The notes under the pieces: generated by a model
What the model saw: only the letters and a program-made list of their open reading frames with translations
Database searches by the model: none
What the model was told of the DNA's origin: nothing
In this document: positions 7,876 to 16,737 of the stretch, piece after piece
How the letters are laid out: each line of letters opens with the position of its first letter
Position numbering within the stretch: position 1 is the first letter of the stretch
Made by a program: the position numbers and the translations under genes
NCBI GenBank assembly: GCA_022508945.1
Contig: JAFLUE010000002.1
Location: 1-43,934, forward strand
DNA length: 43,934 nt
From: Oscillospiraceae bacterium
GTDB taxonomy: Bacteria > Bacillota > Clostridia > Oscillospirales > Ruminococcaceae
Reading direction: 5' to 3'

Positions 7876-8799
7876 TCAGCCTTTTAATGCCGTAAGCGCC
7901 TTTTCCATTGTTTCGTTGTTTTCAATATTTACGTTTGTTACGCCCTTGAGCGTTTTTCTTACAAGCCCCGAAAGCACCTTGTTCGGTCCAAGCTCGACAT
8001 ACGTGTCTATCCCGTCGCTCTGCATTGAATTCAGCTCATCGACAAATTTGACCGGCGAGCAGATATGTGCCGCGAGATATTCGGGCATATCGGAAAACAG
8101 ATCGAGCTTATTTCCGTAAAGATTTGAGTAAAAAGCACAGCTCGGCTCGGAGAATGTAAAGCCCGATATCTTTTCCTTGAACTCATCAGCCGCGGGCTTC
8201 ATAAGCTTTGTGTGGAACGCCGCGGAGACCGCGAGTTTTACCGAGCGCTTTCCCATTTCGCCGAACTTCGCTGTCGCCTCGTCAATTGCCGCTTCCTCTC
8301 CCGCTATGACCGTCTGTACGGGAGAGTTGTAGTTTGCGGGAGCCGCAAAGCCGCTTAAACCCGAGAGCACCTGCTCTATCTCCTCGTTTGTACAGCCGAT
8401 TATCGCCGCCATTGCGCCCTTCTGATTTTCGGCAGCCTTTGCCATTGCCTCGCTTCTGAGCTTTATCGCCCTGAATGCGTCCTCCATCGGCAAAATCCCC
8501 GCCGCATACATCGCCGCGTATTCTCCGAGCGAATGACCCGCGACCGCGCAGTTGTCTATGCCGTTTTCTCTCGCCGCGTCAAGCGCTATAAGAGAAACGG
8601 TAAATATGGCGGGCTGTGAAAGACGTGTCTGAGAAAGCTCCTCGGCGGAAGCGTTCGCGAGCTTGTCCTTTAGATCAAACCCCATGATATCCGACCCGCA
8701 CTCCAATATCTTCGCAGAGCCGGAATATCTTTCCACAAGCTCCAGCCCCATCTGCGGATACTGAGAACCCTGTCCCGAGAACAAAAACGCTGTTTTCAT
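7876..8799 (-). CDS. fabD: Malonyl-CoA:ACP transacylase
   Basis: About 307 residues. It transfers malonate from CoA to acyl carrier protein for fatty acid synthesis. The FLFSGQGSQYPQMG start, nucleophile GHSLGEYAA and the AAFHTKLM histidine are all intact. The start at 8799 is preferred over the ORF start at 8844 because GGAGGT lies upstream and family members begin with this segment. Unlike most clostridial clusters, it is transcribed away from fabH and leads the aroE-aroK operon, with a divergent intergenic region of about 300 bases. Confidence 0.95.
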   Translation of the reverse strand: MKTAFLFSGQGSQYPQMGLELVERYSGSAKILECGSDIMGFDLKDKLANASAEELSQTRLSQPAIFTVSLIALDAARENGIDNCAVAGHSLGEYAAMYAAGILPMEDAFRAIKLRSEAMAKAAENQKGAMAAIIGCTNEEIEQVLSGLSGFAAPANYNSPVQTVIAGEEAAIDEATAKFGEMGKRSVKLAVSAAFHTKLMKPAADEFKEKISGFTFSEPSCAFYSNLYGNKLDLFSDMPEYLAAHICSPVKFVDELNSMQSDGIDTYVELGPNKVLSGLVRKTLKGVTNVNIENNETMEKALTALKG

Positions 8800-8962
8800 T
8801 AAGTTATACCTCCGTAGTGTTAATATTATGGTATGGTGCTTCATAACGGCAGCTCAGCCTGCCGATTACTGAATAAACAAACTTTATATGAGGAAAAACA
8901 ACATGATATAAAGATCCAAGAAAAATTTTCCTTTCCCACTCCCCTTAATTTCCAACATCTAC
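8800..8962. other. Divergent fabD/fabH intergenic region with a hairpin
   Basis: This region separates two divergent fatty-acid operons. It contains a short hairpin CGGCAG-CTCAGC-CTGCCG (8847-8864), similar to family A stems, just upstream of fabD. No clear fabD promoter and no FapR-like or FabT-like site was recognised here. Confidence 0.4.
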
Positions 8963-8991
8963 TTGACAAATTAACCGAAATGAGTTATAAT
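8963..8991 (+). promoter_or_regulatory. Strong sigma-A promoter of the fab/acc operon
   Basis: A consensus TTGACA and consensus TATAAT are separated by 17 bases. The fabH start is about 105 bases downstream. The perfect boxes suggest high expression of the fatty acid synthesis operon unless repressed. Confidence 0.85.
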
Positions 8992-9096
8992 AACTAATGT
9001 ATATTGAAAATTTTTACATCGGATCATATATATCGACCCTTTAAACACCATACTGATATTATACATTATTTTGAAAATAAAATCAAGGAGTTTTTT

Positions 9097-10095
9097 ATGA
9101 GCGGAATGCAGTTTTTGGGAACAGGACGCTATGTACCCGATTTTGTAGCCGATAATGACAAATTCTCGGAAATTTTAGATACCTCCGATGAGTGGATCTT
9201 TCCGCGCACGGGTATCAAAAAACGCCAGCTCGCGGTGGACAAGCCGAACTATTATATGGGTACGGAGGCGGCGAAGGACGCGCTGAAGTCCGCGGGGATC
9301 TCCGCCGAAAAAATCGACCTCATTATCGTTTCGACCTGTACTCCGGATTTCTTTTATCCCGCGATGTCATGCCTTATACAAAAGCGAATAGGCGCGGTAA
9401 ACGCGTCCTGCTTTGATGTAAACAGCGCTTGTACGGGATTTATAACCGCCATGGACATTGCTCAGAAGTATCTTGAGACCGATAAATACAAAACAATTCT
9501 TATAGTAGCGAGCGAAAAGCTCTCCTCCCAGCAGGACTACACCGACCGCGCAAACTGCATTCTGTTCGGCGACGCGGCGGGAGCGGTTGTCGTTACGAAA
9601 AGCGACGGACAGTTCAGCTCGTTTATGGGCGCTGAGGGAGATGAGTTCGAGGCGCTTTACTGTAAGGTGAACTATCAGAGCAACTGCCCGTTCTATAAAG
9701 GCGAGGACGAATTCTACGAAAACCGCTTCGATACCTTCGCAAAGAAAAACTGCTTGTATCAGGACGGAAGAGCGGTATATAAATTTGCCGTAAACGCAAT
9801 GGCGGACGCGGTAACACACGTTTCAAAGAAAAGCGGCGTTTCGCCCTCCGAGCTTGATCTGGTCATACCCCACCAGGCAAACCTGCGCATAATCGCAAAA
9901 GCGACCGAGCTTTTAGGCATTCCCGAGGACAAGGTCTATACAAACATCGAGTATATGGGAAATGTTTCGAGCGCTTGTATACCCGTGGGCATTGACGAGC
10001 TTTTCAAGAGCGGTAGGCTCAAAAGCGGAATGAAGCTTTGCCTGGTTGGCTTCGGCGCGGGGCTTACATACGGTTCGATCATAATGGACACATAA
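9097..10095 (+). CDS. fabH: 3-oxoacyl-ACP synthase III
   Basis: 332 residues. It starts fatty acid elongation by condensing acetyl-CoA (or a branched primer) with malonyl-ACP. The catalytic cysteine is in NSACTGF, the histidine in VIPHQANLRI, and the asparagine in MGNVSSACIP, where the usual NTS is NVS. The start at 9097 follows AAGGAG; the longer ORF start at 9004 lies close to the promoter and adds an unrelated leader. It is the first gene of the operon. Confidence 0.95.
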   Translation: MSGMQFLGTGRYVPDFVADNDKFSEILDTSDEWIFPRTGIKKRQLAVDKPNYYMGTEAAKDALKSAGISAEKIDLIIVSTCTPDFFYPAMSCLIQKRIGAVNASCFDVNSACTGFITAMDIAQKYLETDKYKTILIVASEKLSSQQDYTDRANCILFGDAAGAVVVTKSDGQFSSFMGAEGDEFEALYCKVNYQSNCPFYKGEDEFYENRFDTFAKKNCLYQDGRAVYKFAVNAMADAVTHVSKKSGVSPSELDLVIPHQANLRIIAKATELLGIPEDKVYTNIEYMGNVSSACIPVGIDELFKSGRLKSGMKLCLVGFGAGLTYGSIIMDT

Positions 10096-10137
10096 TGGAC
10101 GATCAAATAGTTCTCAATATAACGAAAGGATATTTTT

Positions 10138-10869
10138 ATGGGTAAAACAGCTATTATCACCGGCTCGGGTCGCGGAATAGGCGCGGCGATCGCAAAAAGG
10201 CTCGCAAAGGACGGTTTTGACATCGCAATAAACGAGCTTTCCGAAGAGGCAGGACAGCAGACCGCGGAGGAATGCAGATCGCTCGGAGTGAAAGCAAGCG
10301 TTTACGCGGCGGACGTTTCGGACTACGCGCAGTGTGAGGAGCTTGTAAAAAAGGTAAAGGAAGAATTCGGGACCATCGACGTTCTTGTAAACAACGCCGG
10401 CATAACCCGCGACGGTTTGCTTTTGAGAATGAGCGAGGACACCTATGACACGGTCATACGCATAAACCAGAAGTCGGTATTCAATATGACAAAGCTTGCG
10501 GGAGCGGTAATGCTCCGTCAGAAAAGCGGAAGCATAGTAAATCTCGCTTCCGTTGCGGGGCTTTACGGAAATCCGGGGCAGATGAACTATTCCGCGTCAA
10601 AGGGCGCGGTCATAGCCATGACAAAGACCGCGGCAAAGGAGCTTGGCTCACGCGGCATTCGCGTAAACGCCGTTGCTCCGGGATTTATACAAACGCCGAT
10701 GACAGACAAGCTGACGGAAGAACAGAAGAACGCGATTTTGGAGCAGATAGCGATGAAGCGCTACGGTCAGCCCGAGGAGATAGCAAACGTTGTGGCGTTT
10801 TTGTGCGGAGATGATTCGTCCTATGTAACGGGACAGATAATCGAAATAAGCGGCGGACTTAGTATGTAG
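10138..10869 (+). CDS. fabG: 3-oxoacyl-ACP reductase
   Basis: 243 residues of the short-chain dehydrogenase family. It reduces 3-oxoacyl-ACP with NADPH. The cofactor motif GSGRGIGAAIA, NNAG and the catalytic Ser-Tyr-Lys set (NLASVAGLYG and MNYSASKG) are complete. The gene lies 42 bases after fabH with AAAGGA upstream. Its stop codon TAG is also the first triplet of a family D repeat (TAGTTGACAGTTGAC). Confidence 0.95.
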   Translation: MGKTAIITGSGRGIGAAIAKRLAKDGFDIAINELSEEAGQQTAEECRSLGVKASVYAADVSDYAQCEELVKKVKEEFGTIDVLVNNAGITRDGLLLRMSEDTYDTVIRINQKSVFNMTKLAGAVMLRQKSGSIVNLASVAGLYGNPGQMNYSASKGAVIAMTKTAAKELGSRGIRVNAVAPGFIQTPMTDKLTEEQKNAILEQIAMKRYGQPEEIANVVAFLCGDDSSYVTGQIIEISGGLSM

Positions 10870-10903
10870 TTGACAGTTGACTGTGTGCGGCAAACCGCAC
10901 ACA
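10867..10903. repeat. Intergenic repeat family D with hairpin
   Basis: TAGTTGACAGTTGAC overlaps the fabG stop and is followed by a perfect nine-base-pair hairpin TGTGTGCGG-CAAA-CCGCACACA. The same leading sequence recurs at 2809 and 19831. No T-run follows the stem, so it is unlikely to be a strong terminator; it may process or stabilise mRNA between fabG and fabF. Confidence 0.55.
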
Positions 10904-10987
10904 AGCTCTGAAAATCCAAGCTGCCATTGACAAATTTAGGTTTCACGAGTGTAATCGGGAAATTGCGCTCGGCTGAACGGAGGAATT

Positions 10988-12232
10988 ATGAGTACTGAAA
11001 GAAGAGTAGTAATAACGGGAATGGGGTGTGTAACTCCCTGCGGAAATTCTCCAAAGGAGCTTTGGGAAAGCCTTTTGGCGGGAAAACACGGCTTTACGCT
11101 TGAGTCTTGGTTTCCGGAGGAAGATAACGAAGCGAAAAATGTTGTCGCGAGAGTAAAGAACTTCGACCCGTCCGCGCTTTTCGATAAAAAAGAGCTGCGA
11201 AGGAACGACATTATTACACAATACGCCGTTTACTGTGCGGATATGGCTCTCAAGGACGCGAAAACCGATTTTAAGGACCTCGACCCTTTCAGAGTCGGCT
11301 GTATCATCGGAAGCGGTATCGGCGGTATATGCACGACCGAGGACGAGATGCTTGCATACAGAAACAAGGGCAGCGGCAGAGTTTCCGTGTTTACCATAAC
11401 AAAGATGATAGGAAATATGGCGGCGGGGACGGTTGCGATAAGAAACGGCTTCAAAGGCTCCAATTTCTGCGTTACGACAGCCTGCGCCTCAGGAACACAA
11501 TCAATTGGCGAGGCCTTCCGCGCGATAAAGAACGGCTATCTTGACGCGGCGGTAACGGGAGGAACGGAACATTCGGACATCGGCTTCTGCTATGCGGCGT
11601 TCAACAATATGAAGGCCATCACCCGCTCGACCGACGCAGACCGCGCGTCGATCCCGTTTGACGCGGAGAGAAGCGGATTCGTGCTTGCGGACGGCTGCGG
11701 GATACTTGTGCTTGAGGAATACGAACACGCGAAAGCGCGCGGCGCGAATATCTACGCGGAAATAAGCGGCTACGGCTCGACCTGCGACGCTTATCACGAA
11801 ACGAGTCCCGACCCCGACGGCTTAGGCGGCGCCAAGGCAATGGAGCTTGCCGTAAAGGAAGCGGGAATTTCCCCCGAGCAGATAAACTATATCAACGCCC
11901 ACGGGACCTCTACCCATATGAACGACCTCACCGAAACGAAAGCAATAAAGCTTGCGTTTGGCGAACACGCGAAAAAGATCGCGATAAACTCGACAAAATC
12001 CATGACAGGGCATCTTCTGGGCGCCGCGGGAGGCGTGGAAGCTATTGTCACGGCTCTTTCGGTAAAGCATGGCAAGATCCACCAAACGCTCGGATATAAA
12101 GTTCCCGATCCCGAATGCGACCTCGATTATGTGACAGAAGGCGCGCGCGAGCTTAAAATAACCGCCGCGCTCAGCAATTCCCTCGGGTTCGGCGGACACA
12201 ACGGATGTATTTGCTTGATACCGGCAGAATAA
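10988..12232 (+). CDS. fabF: 3-oxoacyl-ACP synthase II
   Basis: 414 residues of the ketosynthase fold. It elongates acyl-ACP with malonyl-ACP. The catalytic Cys-His-His set is in TACASGTQS, NAHGTSTHMND and KSMTGHLLGAAGG, and the C-terminus SNSLGFGGHN is typical. GGAGGA lies four bases before ATG. It is separated from fabG by about 120 bases that contain the repeat hairpin but no evident terminator. Confidence 0.95.
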   Translation: MSTERRVVITGMGCVTPCGNSPKELWESLLAGKHGFTLESWFPEEDNEAKNVVARVKNFDPSALFDKKELRRNDIITQYAVYCADMALKDAKTDFKDLDPFRVGCIIGSGIGGICTTEDEMLAYRNKGSGRVSVFTITKMIGNMAAGTVAIRNGFKGSNFCVTTACASGTQSIGEAFRAIKNGYLDAAVTGGTEHSDIGFCYAAFNNMKAITRSTDADRASIPFDAERSGFVLADGCGILVLEEYEHAKARGANIYAEISGYGSTCDAYHETSPDPDGLGGAKAMELAVKEAGISPEQINYINAHGTSTHMNDLTETKAIKLAFGEHAKKIAINSTKSMTGHLLGAAGGVEAIVTALSVKHGKIHQTLGYKVPDPECDLDYVTEGARELKITAALSNSLGFGGHNGCICLIPAE

Positions 12233-12327
12233 CCGGCGCGTCATTACACACTGTCTCGGCTTTCCGCAAAGCCAAAAGGACGCAAACATACGCGCGCGTA
12301 AAATGAATATAAAAGGAGATAAAGAAT

Positions 12328-12837
12328 ATGAGCATGAAAGATAAAGAACAAACTCCGATCCAAGACACGGTAGAATGTATAGAGGCTCTCGCGAAGATCG
12401 TAAAGGACAACGAGCTTTCAAGAATAAAAATAAGCACGGAGGATATGGATATAGTTATCGAGGGCAAGCCGGGCAAAGGCGGAATGCCGCCGCACCTTCC
12501 CCCGATCATGCCGATATCTCCGCTTTCTCCGATAGGAGCACCCGTCGGACAGACACCACCCGCAGCGGCGGCTCCCTCCGCGACCTCCGAAAACAACGAA
12601 ACGGGCAGGTTTATAAAAGCCAAGATAATCGGCACATTCTACACCTCCCCCGCTCCCGAAAAGCCGCCGTTTGTACGCGTGGGCGACACGATAAAAGAGG
12701 GCGACGTTGTATGCATAATCGAAAGCATGAAGCTTATGAACGAGGTAACAAGCGAGTTTTCGGGAAGAGTTGCCGAGGTTTATGTAAACGACGGCGATAC
12801 GGTTGAATTTGACCAGAAAATAATGAGGATCGAATAA
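12328..12837 (+). CDS. accB: Biotin carboxyl carrier protein of acetyl-CoA carboxylase
   Basis: 169 residues. An N-terminal helical region is followed by a Pro/Ala-rich hinge (about residues 50-90) and a C-terminal biotinyl domain. The biotin-accepting lysine is in IIESMKLMNEV, where the common EAMKM is ESMKL as in many bacterial AccB proteins. It carries CO2 between AccC and AccAD. AAAGGAGA precedes the ATG, and fabZ begins one base after its stop. Confidence 0.93.
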   Translation: MSMKDKEQTPIQDTVECIEALAKIVKDNELSRIKISTEDMDIVIEGKPGKGGMPPHLPPIMPISPLSPIGAPVGQTPPAAAAPSATSENNETGRFIKAKIIGTFYTSPAPEKPPFVRVGDTIKEGDVVCIIESMKLMNEVTSEFSGRVAEVYVNDGDTVEFDQKIMRIE

Positions 12838-12838
12838 T

Positions 12839-13279
12839 ATGACATTGAATTTAGAGCAGATAAAGGAAATTATCCCCCACCGCGACCCGTTTTTGCTTAT
12901 TGATGAAGTGACCGAGCTTGAGCCGGGCGTGAAAGTGACAGCAAGGAAGTATCTGAAGCCCGACGAATACTGGTTTAAGGGTCATTTCCCCGGTCAGCCC
13001 GTGACCCCGGGAGTTTTGATGATAGAAATGTTGGCGCAGGCAGGTGCGGTATGCGCTCTGGCGCTGCCGGAAAACAAGGGGAAGATAGCGTTTTTTGCCG
13101 GAATCGACAAGGCGCGTTTTCGCGGGCAGGTGCTTCCGGGAGATACGCTTGAGCTTTCGGTCGAGATGACCGAGAAAAAGGGCCCTATCGGTTTTGGAAA
13201 AGCCGTCGCAAAGGTAAACGGCAAAAAGGTCGTTACTGCAGAGATCTCATTTGCGGTCTCTGACCCCAAGGCAGAATAA
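12839..13279 (+). CDS. fabZ: 3-hydroxyacyl-ACP dehydratase
   Basis: 146 residues of the hot-dog fold. It dehydrates 3-hydroxyacyl-ACP to trans-2-enoyl-ACP. IPHRDPFLLIDEV, the catalytic histidine in GHFPGQPVTPGVLMIE and the glutamate of the same segment are all present. The start is one base after accB, so the pair is probably translationally coupled. Confidence 0.95.
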   Translation: MTLNLEQIKEIIPHRDPFLLIDEVTELEPGVKVTARKYLKPDEYWFKGHFPGQPVTPGVLMIEMLAQAGAVCALALPENKGKIAFFAGIDKARFRGQVLPGDTLELSVEMTEKKGPIGFGKAVAKVNGKKVVTAEISFAVSDPKAE

Positions 13280-13379
13280 ATTCAAACCGAAAACAGACCC
13301 GATCTCGGGCTGTCAGAGCAGATTAGGTTTTACAGACCGTCTGACAAAAAGCCTGTTATTGAATTGGAGCAGATAATAG

Positions 13380-14729
13380 ATGTTTAACAAAATACTTATT
13401 GCAAACCGCGGCGAGATAGCCATACGCATTATGAGAGCCTGCCGCGAGCTTGGGATAAAGACCGTCGCGGTGTATTCGACCGCGGATAAATTCGCGCTCC
13501 ACGCGCAGATCGCGGACGAAGCCGTATGTATAGGCCCCGCGCAGTCAAAGGACAGCTATCTCAACACAAAGGCGATAATAGCCGCCTGTGAAGCAACAAG
13601 CGCAAACGCGATCCACCCGGGCTTCGGCTTTTTGTCCGAAAACGCGGATTTTGCGAGGCTTTGCGAGAAATGCGGAATAACCTTCATCGGTCCTCCCCCG
13701 CAGGTAATGGACGAAATGGGCGATAAGGCTAATGCCAGAAGGACAATGATAGAGGCGGGCGTTCCGGTTATACCCGGCTCGGACGGGATCGTTAATACGC
13801 TCGAAGAGGCATACGAGGTTTGCGATAAGATCGGCTATCCCGTTATGGTAAAAGCAACGGCAGGCGGCGGCGGAAGAGGCATCCGTCTTGTCGAAAACAA
13901 AAATGCTCTCGAAAGCAATTTCCTTTCCGCAAGCGCCGAGGCGGAGGCTTGCTTCGGAAACGGCGGGCTTTATATTGAAAAATTTGTGGTTGATCCGCGG
14001 CATATTGAGGTTCAGCTTCTCGCGGACAACTACGGAAACGTTGTTCATCTTGGCGAGCGCGACTGTTCTTTACAGCGCCGAAACCAGAAGGTGCTTGAAG
14101 AAAGCCCGAGTCCCATTATGACCGACGACCTTCGCCGCAGAATGGGCGAAGCGGCGGTAAGCGCGGCAAGGGTAAGCGGCTATAAAAACGCGGGAACGAT
14201 CGAGTTTTTGGTTGATAAGGACAAGAATTTCTACTTTATGGAAATGAACACGCGTATACAGGTCGAACATCCCGTAACCGAGTTTGTAACGGGCATTGAC
14301 CTCGTAAAAGCGCAGATACGCATTGCCGCGGGCGAAAAGCTTTGGTTTACACAGGATGACGTTAAAATAAGCGGACACGCGATAGAATGCCGTGTAAACG
14401 CGGAAAATCCGCTGAGGAATTTCCAGCCCTGTCCCGGACTTGTACGGTCTATCCACGCTCCGGGCGGGTTTAACGTAAGAATAGACAGCGCGGTCTACGC
14501 GGGCTATGAAATACCGCCGTTTTACGACAGCATGATAGCAAAGCTCATCGTAAAAGGGCAAGACCGCGAGGAAGCCATAATGAAGGCGCGTGTGGCGCTG
14601 GCGGAGTTTGTTATAGACGGAGTTGAAACAAACATTGATTTCCAGCTTGCGCTGCTTAAAAACGACAATTTTGTGCGCGGAGATTTTGACAACGGATTTC
14701 TGAACCGCGTTGACATTATGAAGGAGTGA
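13380..14729 (+). CDS. accC: Biotin carboxylase subunit of acetyl-CoA carboxylase
   Basis: 449 residues, standard length. This ATP-grasp enzyme carboxylates the biotin of AccB using bicarbonate and ATP. Its start FNKILIANRGEIAIRI, ATP-binding loop KATAGGGGRGIR, EMNTRIQVEHPVTE and the IECRVNAE segment are all intact. GGAG lies upstream. The preceding 100-base gap after fabZ shows no clear promoter. Confidence 0.96.
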   Translation: MFNKILIANRGEIAIRIMRACRELGIKTVAVYSTADKFALHAQIADEAVCIGPAQSKDSYLNTKAIIAACEATSANAIHPGFGFLSENADFARLCEKCGITFIGPPPQVMDEMGDKANARRTMIEAGVPVIPGSDGIVNTLEEAYEVCDKIGYPVMVKATAGGGGRGIRLVENKNALESNFLSASAEAEACFGNGGLYIEKFVVDPRHIEVQLLADNYGNVVHLGERDCSLQRRNQKVLEESPSPIMTDDLRRRMGEAAVSAARVSGYKNAGTIEFLVDKDKNFYFMEMNTRIQVEHPVTEFVTGIDLVKAQIRIAAGEKLWFTQDDVKISGHAIECRVNAENPLRNFQPCPGLVRSIHAPGGFNVRIDSAVYAGYEIPPFYDSMIAKLIVKGQDREEAIMKARVALAEFVIDGVETNIDFQLALLKNDNFVRGDFDNGFLNRVDIMKE

Positions 14730-14735
14730 GCCTAA

Positions 14736-15623
14736 ATGGACATCGAAGAACTGTTCAAGGTAGTAAAATCGCGTTTTACGGACGACAGCCACAGCTCAGC
14801 CGATAAAAAGGAAGCAAAAGGCGACGTTGAGATACCGCAGGATCTGCTTTTCAAATGTCCGCGTTGTTCGGGAGTTTTCTATAACGAAGAGTTTGTAAAC
14901 AACAAAAAGGTCTGCCCAAAATGCTCTTATCACGCGCGTCTGACATGGCAGGAACGCCTTGAGCTTACCGCTGACAAGGAAAGCTTTAAGCCGTTTGACG
15001 AGAACCTGCGCTCTCTTAACCCCATAGGCTTTCCGAAATATGAGGAAAAAGTGCAGAAATGCATTGAGGAATGCGAAACAAACGAGGCTATAGTAACGGG
15101 CGAATGTACTATACGCGGATATCGCTGTGTAATAGGCATAATGGACAGCCATTTTATGATGGCAAGCATGGGGAGCGTTGTGGGCGAAAAGATAACGCGC
15201 GCTTTTGAGTATGCCGAAAAGAAAAAGCTGCCTGTTATAATGTTTACGGCGTCCGGCGGCGCGCGTATGCAGGAGGGCATCGTGTCGCTTATGCAGATGG
15301 CAAAGACAAGCGGCGCGGTAAAACTCCACAGCGACGCGGGAGGCTTATATATCGCGGTGATGACCGACCCGACGACGGGCGGAGTTACCGCGTCATTCGC
15401 AAGCTTGGCGGATGTTACCATAGCCGAACCGAAGGTCCTTATCGGCTTTGCGGGCAGAAGAGTTATCCAGGACACTATCCGCCAGAGGCTCCCCGACGAC
15501 TTTCAGTCGGCAGAGTTCCAGCAGGACTGCGGATTTGTTGATATGATAGTTGAGCGCGGAATGATGAGAAAAAGGCTCTCAAACATTCTTAAGCTCCACG
15601 GATTCCACAAAGAAAGTAATTAG
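14736..15623 (+). CDS. accD: Acetyl-CoA carboxylase carboxyltransferase beta subunit
   Basis: 295 residues. The N-terminal zinc ribbon CPRCSGVFYN...CPKCSYHAR is complete, followed by the crotonase-like carboxyltransferase core (FTASGGARMQEG, DPTTGGVTASFA). With AccA it transfers CO2 from biotin to acetyl-CoA, giving malonyl-CoA. It lies six bases after accC. Confidence 0.96.
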   Translation: MDIEELFKVVKSRFTDDSHSSADKKEAKGDVEIPQDLLFKCPRCSGVFYNEEFVNNKKVCPKCSYHARLTWQERLELTADKESFKPFDENLRSLNPIGFPKYEEKVQKCIEECETNEAIVTGECTIRGYRCVIGIMDSHFMMASMGSVVGEKITRAFEYAEKKKLPVIMFTASGGARMQEGIVSLMQMAKTSGAVKLHSDAGGLYIAVMTDPTTGGVTASFASLADVTIAEPKVLIGFAGRRVIQDTIRQRLPDDFQSAEFQQDCGFVDMIVERGMMRKRLSNILKLHGFHKESN

Positions 15624-15667
15624 ATATCAGCTACTGACCGCCAACAACTGTAAGGAGGACAAATAAA

Positions 15668-15730
15668 ATGAATTTTTCAGACCTTGTTTCGAGCCAGGAA
15701 TATATTTCGGAATTGGTTTTTAATAAATAA
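15668..15730 (+). CDS. Possible 20-residue peptide upstream of accA
   Basis: The gap between accD and accA holds an ATG with an excellent ribosome binding site (AAGGAGG, 8-9 bases away) and a 20-codon frame encoding MNFSDLVSSQEYISELVFNK, then TAA. No family is recognised. It could be a small protein, an upstream ORF that affects accA translation, or the remnant of a start region. The sequences around it (GACCGCCAAC at about 15638 and GACCGACAAC at about 15769) form an imperfect direct repeat that suggests inserted intergenic DNA. Confidence 0.35.
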   Translation: MNFSDLVSSQEYISELVFNK

Positions 15731-15812
15731 TTGTTAGTTATCGGTGATCAATTGAACGAAAAACAATGACCGACAACCGCTTTTCGCCAATAACTATATG
15801 AAGGAGCAGTTT

Positions 15813-16616
15813 ATGAGTACTTTATCCGCTTGGGAGCGAATGGAAATAGTTCACAACAAGAACCGACCGACCGTAAATGACTATATTCCCGCGATATTTA
15901 CACGGTTTATGGAGTTCCACGGCGACAGGCTCTTTGGAGACGACGCGGCGATAATCGGCGGAATAGGCTTTCTGAGCGATGTACCCGTAACGGTTATCGC
16001 GCAGGTAAAGGGAAAGACCCTCGATGAAAACCGCCGCACGAATTTCTCTATGCCCCACCCCGAGGGCTACAGAAAGGCGCTGAGGCTTGCGAGGCAGGCG
16101 GAAAAATTCAACCGTCCCGTTATCTGCCTTGTGGATACCCCCGGAGCATACTGCGGCATTGAAGCGGAAAAACGCGGTCAGGGCGAAGCCATAGCCAAAA
16201 ACCTCGCCGAGTTTATGACGCTCAAAACGCCCGTTATCTCGGTCGTTTTAGGTGAAGGCGGGAGCGGCGGAGCGCTGGCGCTGGCGGTATGCGACGAGCT
16301 GGCGATGCTCTCGAACGCGCTTTACTCGGTGATCTCGCCGCGCGGCGCAGCGTCTATTTTGTGGAAGGACGGCTCAAAGGAAAAGGAAGCCTGTGAGATA
16401 CTGAAGATCACAGCCGAGGACTTAACGCGCTTCGGCGTCTGCGATAAAATAATAACCGAGCCTGACGGCGGCGCGCAGTCAAACCCCGAACAGACCGCCG
16501 ACAGCATTTACGAATATCTTGTGGAAGCCGCGGCAAGGCTCAAAACAGTACCGACAGAACGGCTTTTGGAAAATCGTTACAATAAATTTAGAAAAATTGG
16601 TATGTTTACCGAATAA
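15813..16616 (+). CDS. accA: Acetyl-CoA carboxylase carboxyltransferase alpha subunit
   Basis: 267 residues. LSAWERMEIVHNKNRPTVNDYI, HGDRLFGDDAAI, DTPGAYCGIEAEKRGQGEAIA and the GEGGSGGALA oxyanion segment identify AccA. It pairs with AccD. The start at 15813 was chosen over 15798 because AAGGAG lies between the two. It is the last gene of the long fab/acc operon, with no clear terminator before the acpP promoter. Confidence 0.95.
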   Translation: MSTLSAWERMEIVHNKNRPTVNDYIPAIFTRFMEFHGDRLFGDDAAIIGGIGFLSDVPVTVIAQVKGKTLDENRRTNFSMPHPEGYRKALRLARQAEKFNRPVICLVDTPGAYCGIEAEKRGQGEAIAKNLAEFMTLKTPVISVVLGEGGSGGALALAVCDELAMLSNALYSVISPRGAASILWKDGSKEKEACEILKITAEDLTRFGVCDKIITEPDGGAQSNPEQTADSIYEYLVEAAARLKTVPTERLLENRYNKFRKIGMFTE

Positions 16617-16655
16617 TTTTAGTAAATATTACCATTAAATTTTGATGATTTGCTC

Positions 16656-16684
16656 TTGATTATTTTGTAAAGATGATTTATAAT
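16656..16684 (+). promoter_or_regulatory. acpP promoter
   Basis: TTGATT and TATAAT are separated by 17 bases, giving acpP its own promoter besides any read-through from accA. This fits the high demand for acyl carrier protein. Confidence 0.75.
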
Positions 16685-16696
16685 ATAACTTGACGA

Positions 16697-16715
16697 TACC
16701 AAGAATTTTTTGGTA
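16697..16715. promoter_or_regulatory. Inverted repeat, candidate acpP operator
   Basis: TACCAA and TTGGTA are separated by seven bases, starting about 13 bases after the -10 box and therefore covering the early transcribed region. A related TTGGTA-TGT-TTACCGAA occurs at the 3' end of accA. The position suits a repressor operator for fatty acid genes, but no known FapR or FabT consensus was recognised. Confidence 0.35.
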
Positions 16716-16737
16716 AAATATTTTGGAGGTTTATTCA

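Noticed and set aside
8800-9096. FapR-type operator between fabD and fabH
   Set aside because: No TTAGTACCTGATACTAA-like palindrome is present in the divergent region.
14070-14792. A 240-residue minus-strand ORF across accC and accD
   Set aside because: It spans two well-supported genes on the other strand and has no start signal or family resemblance.
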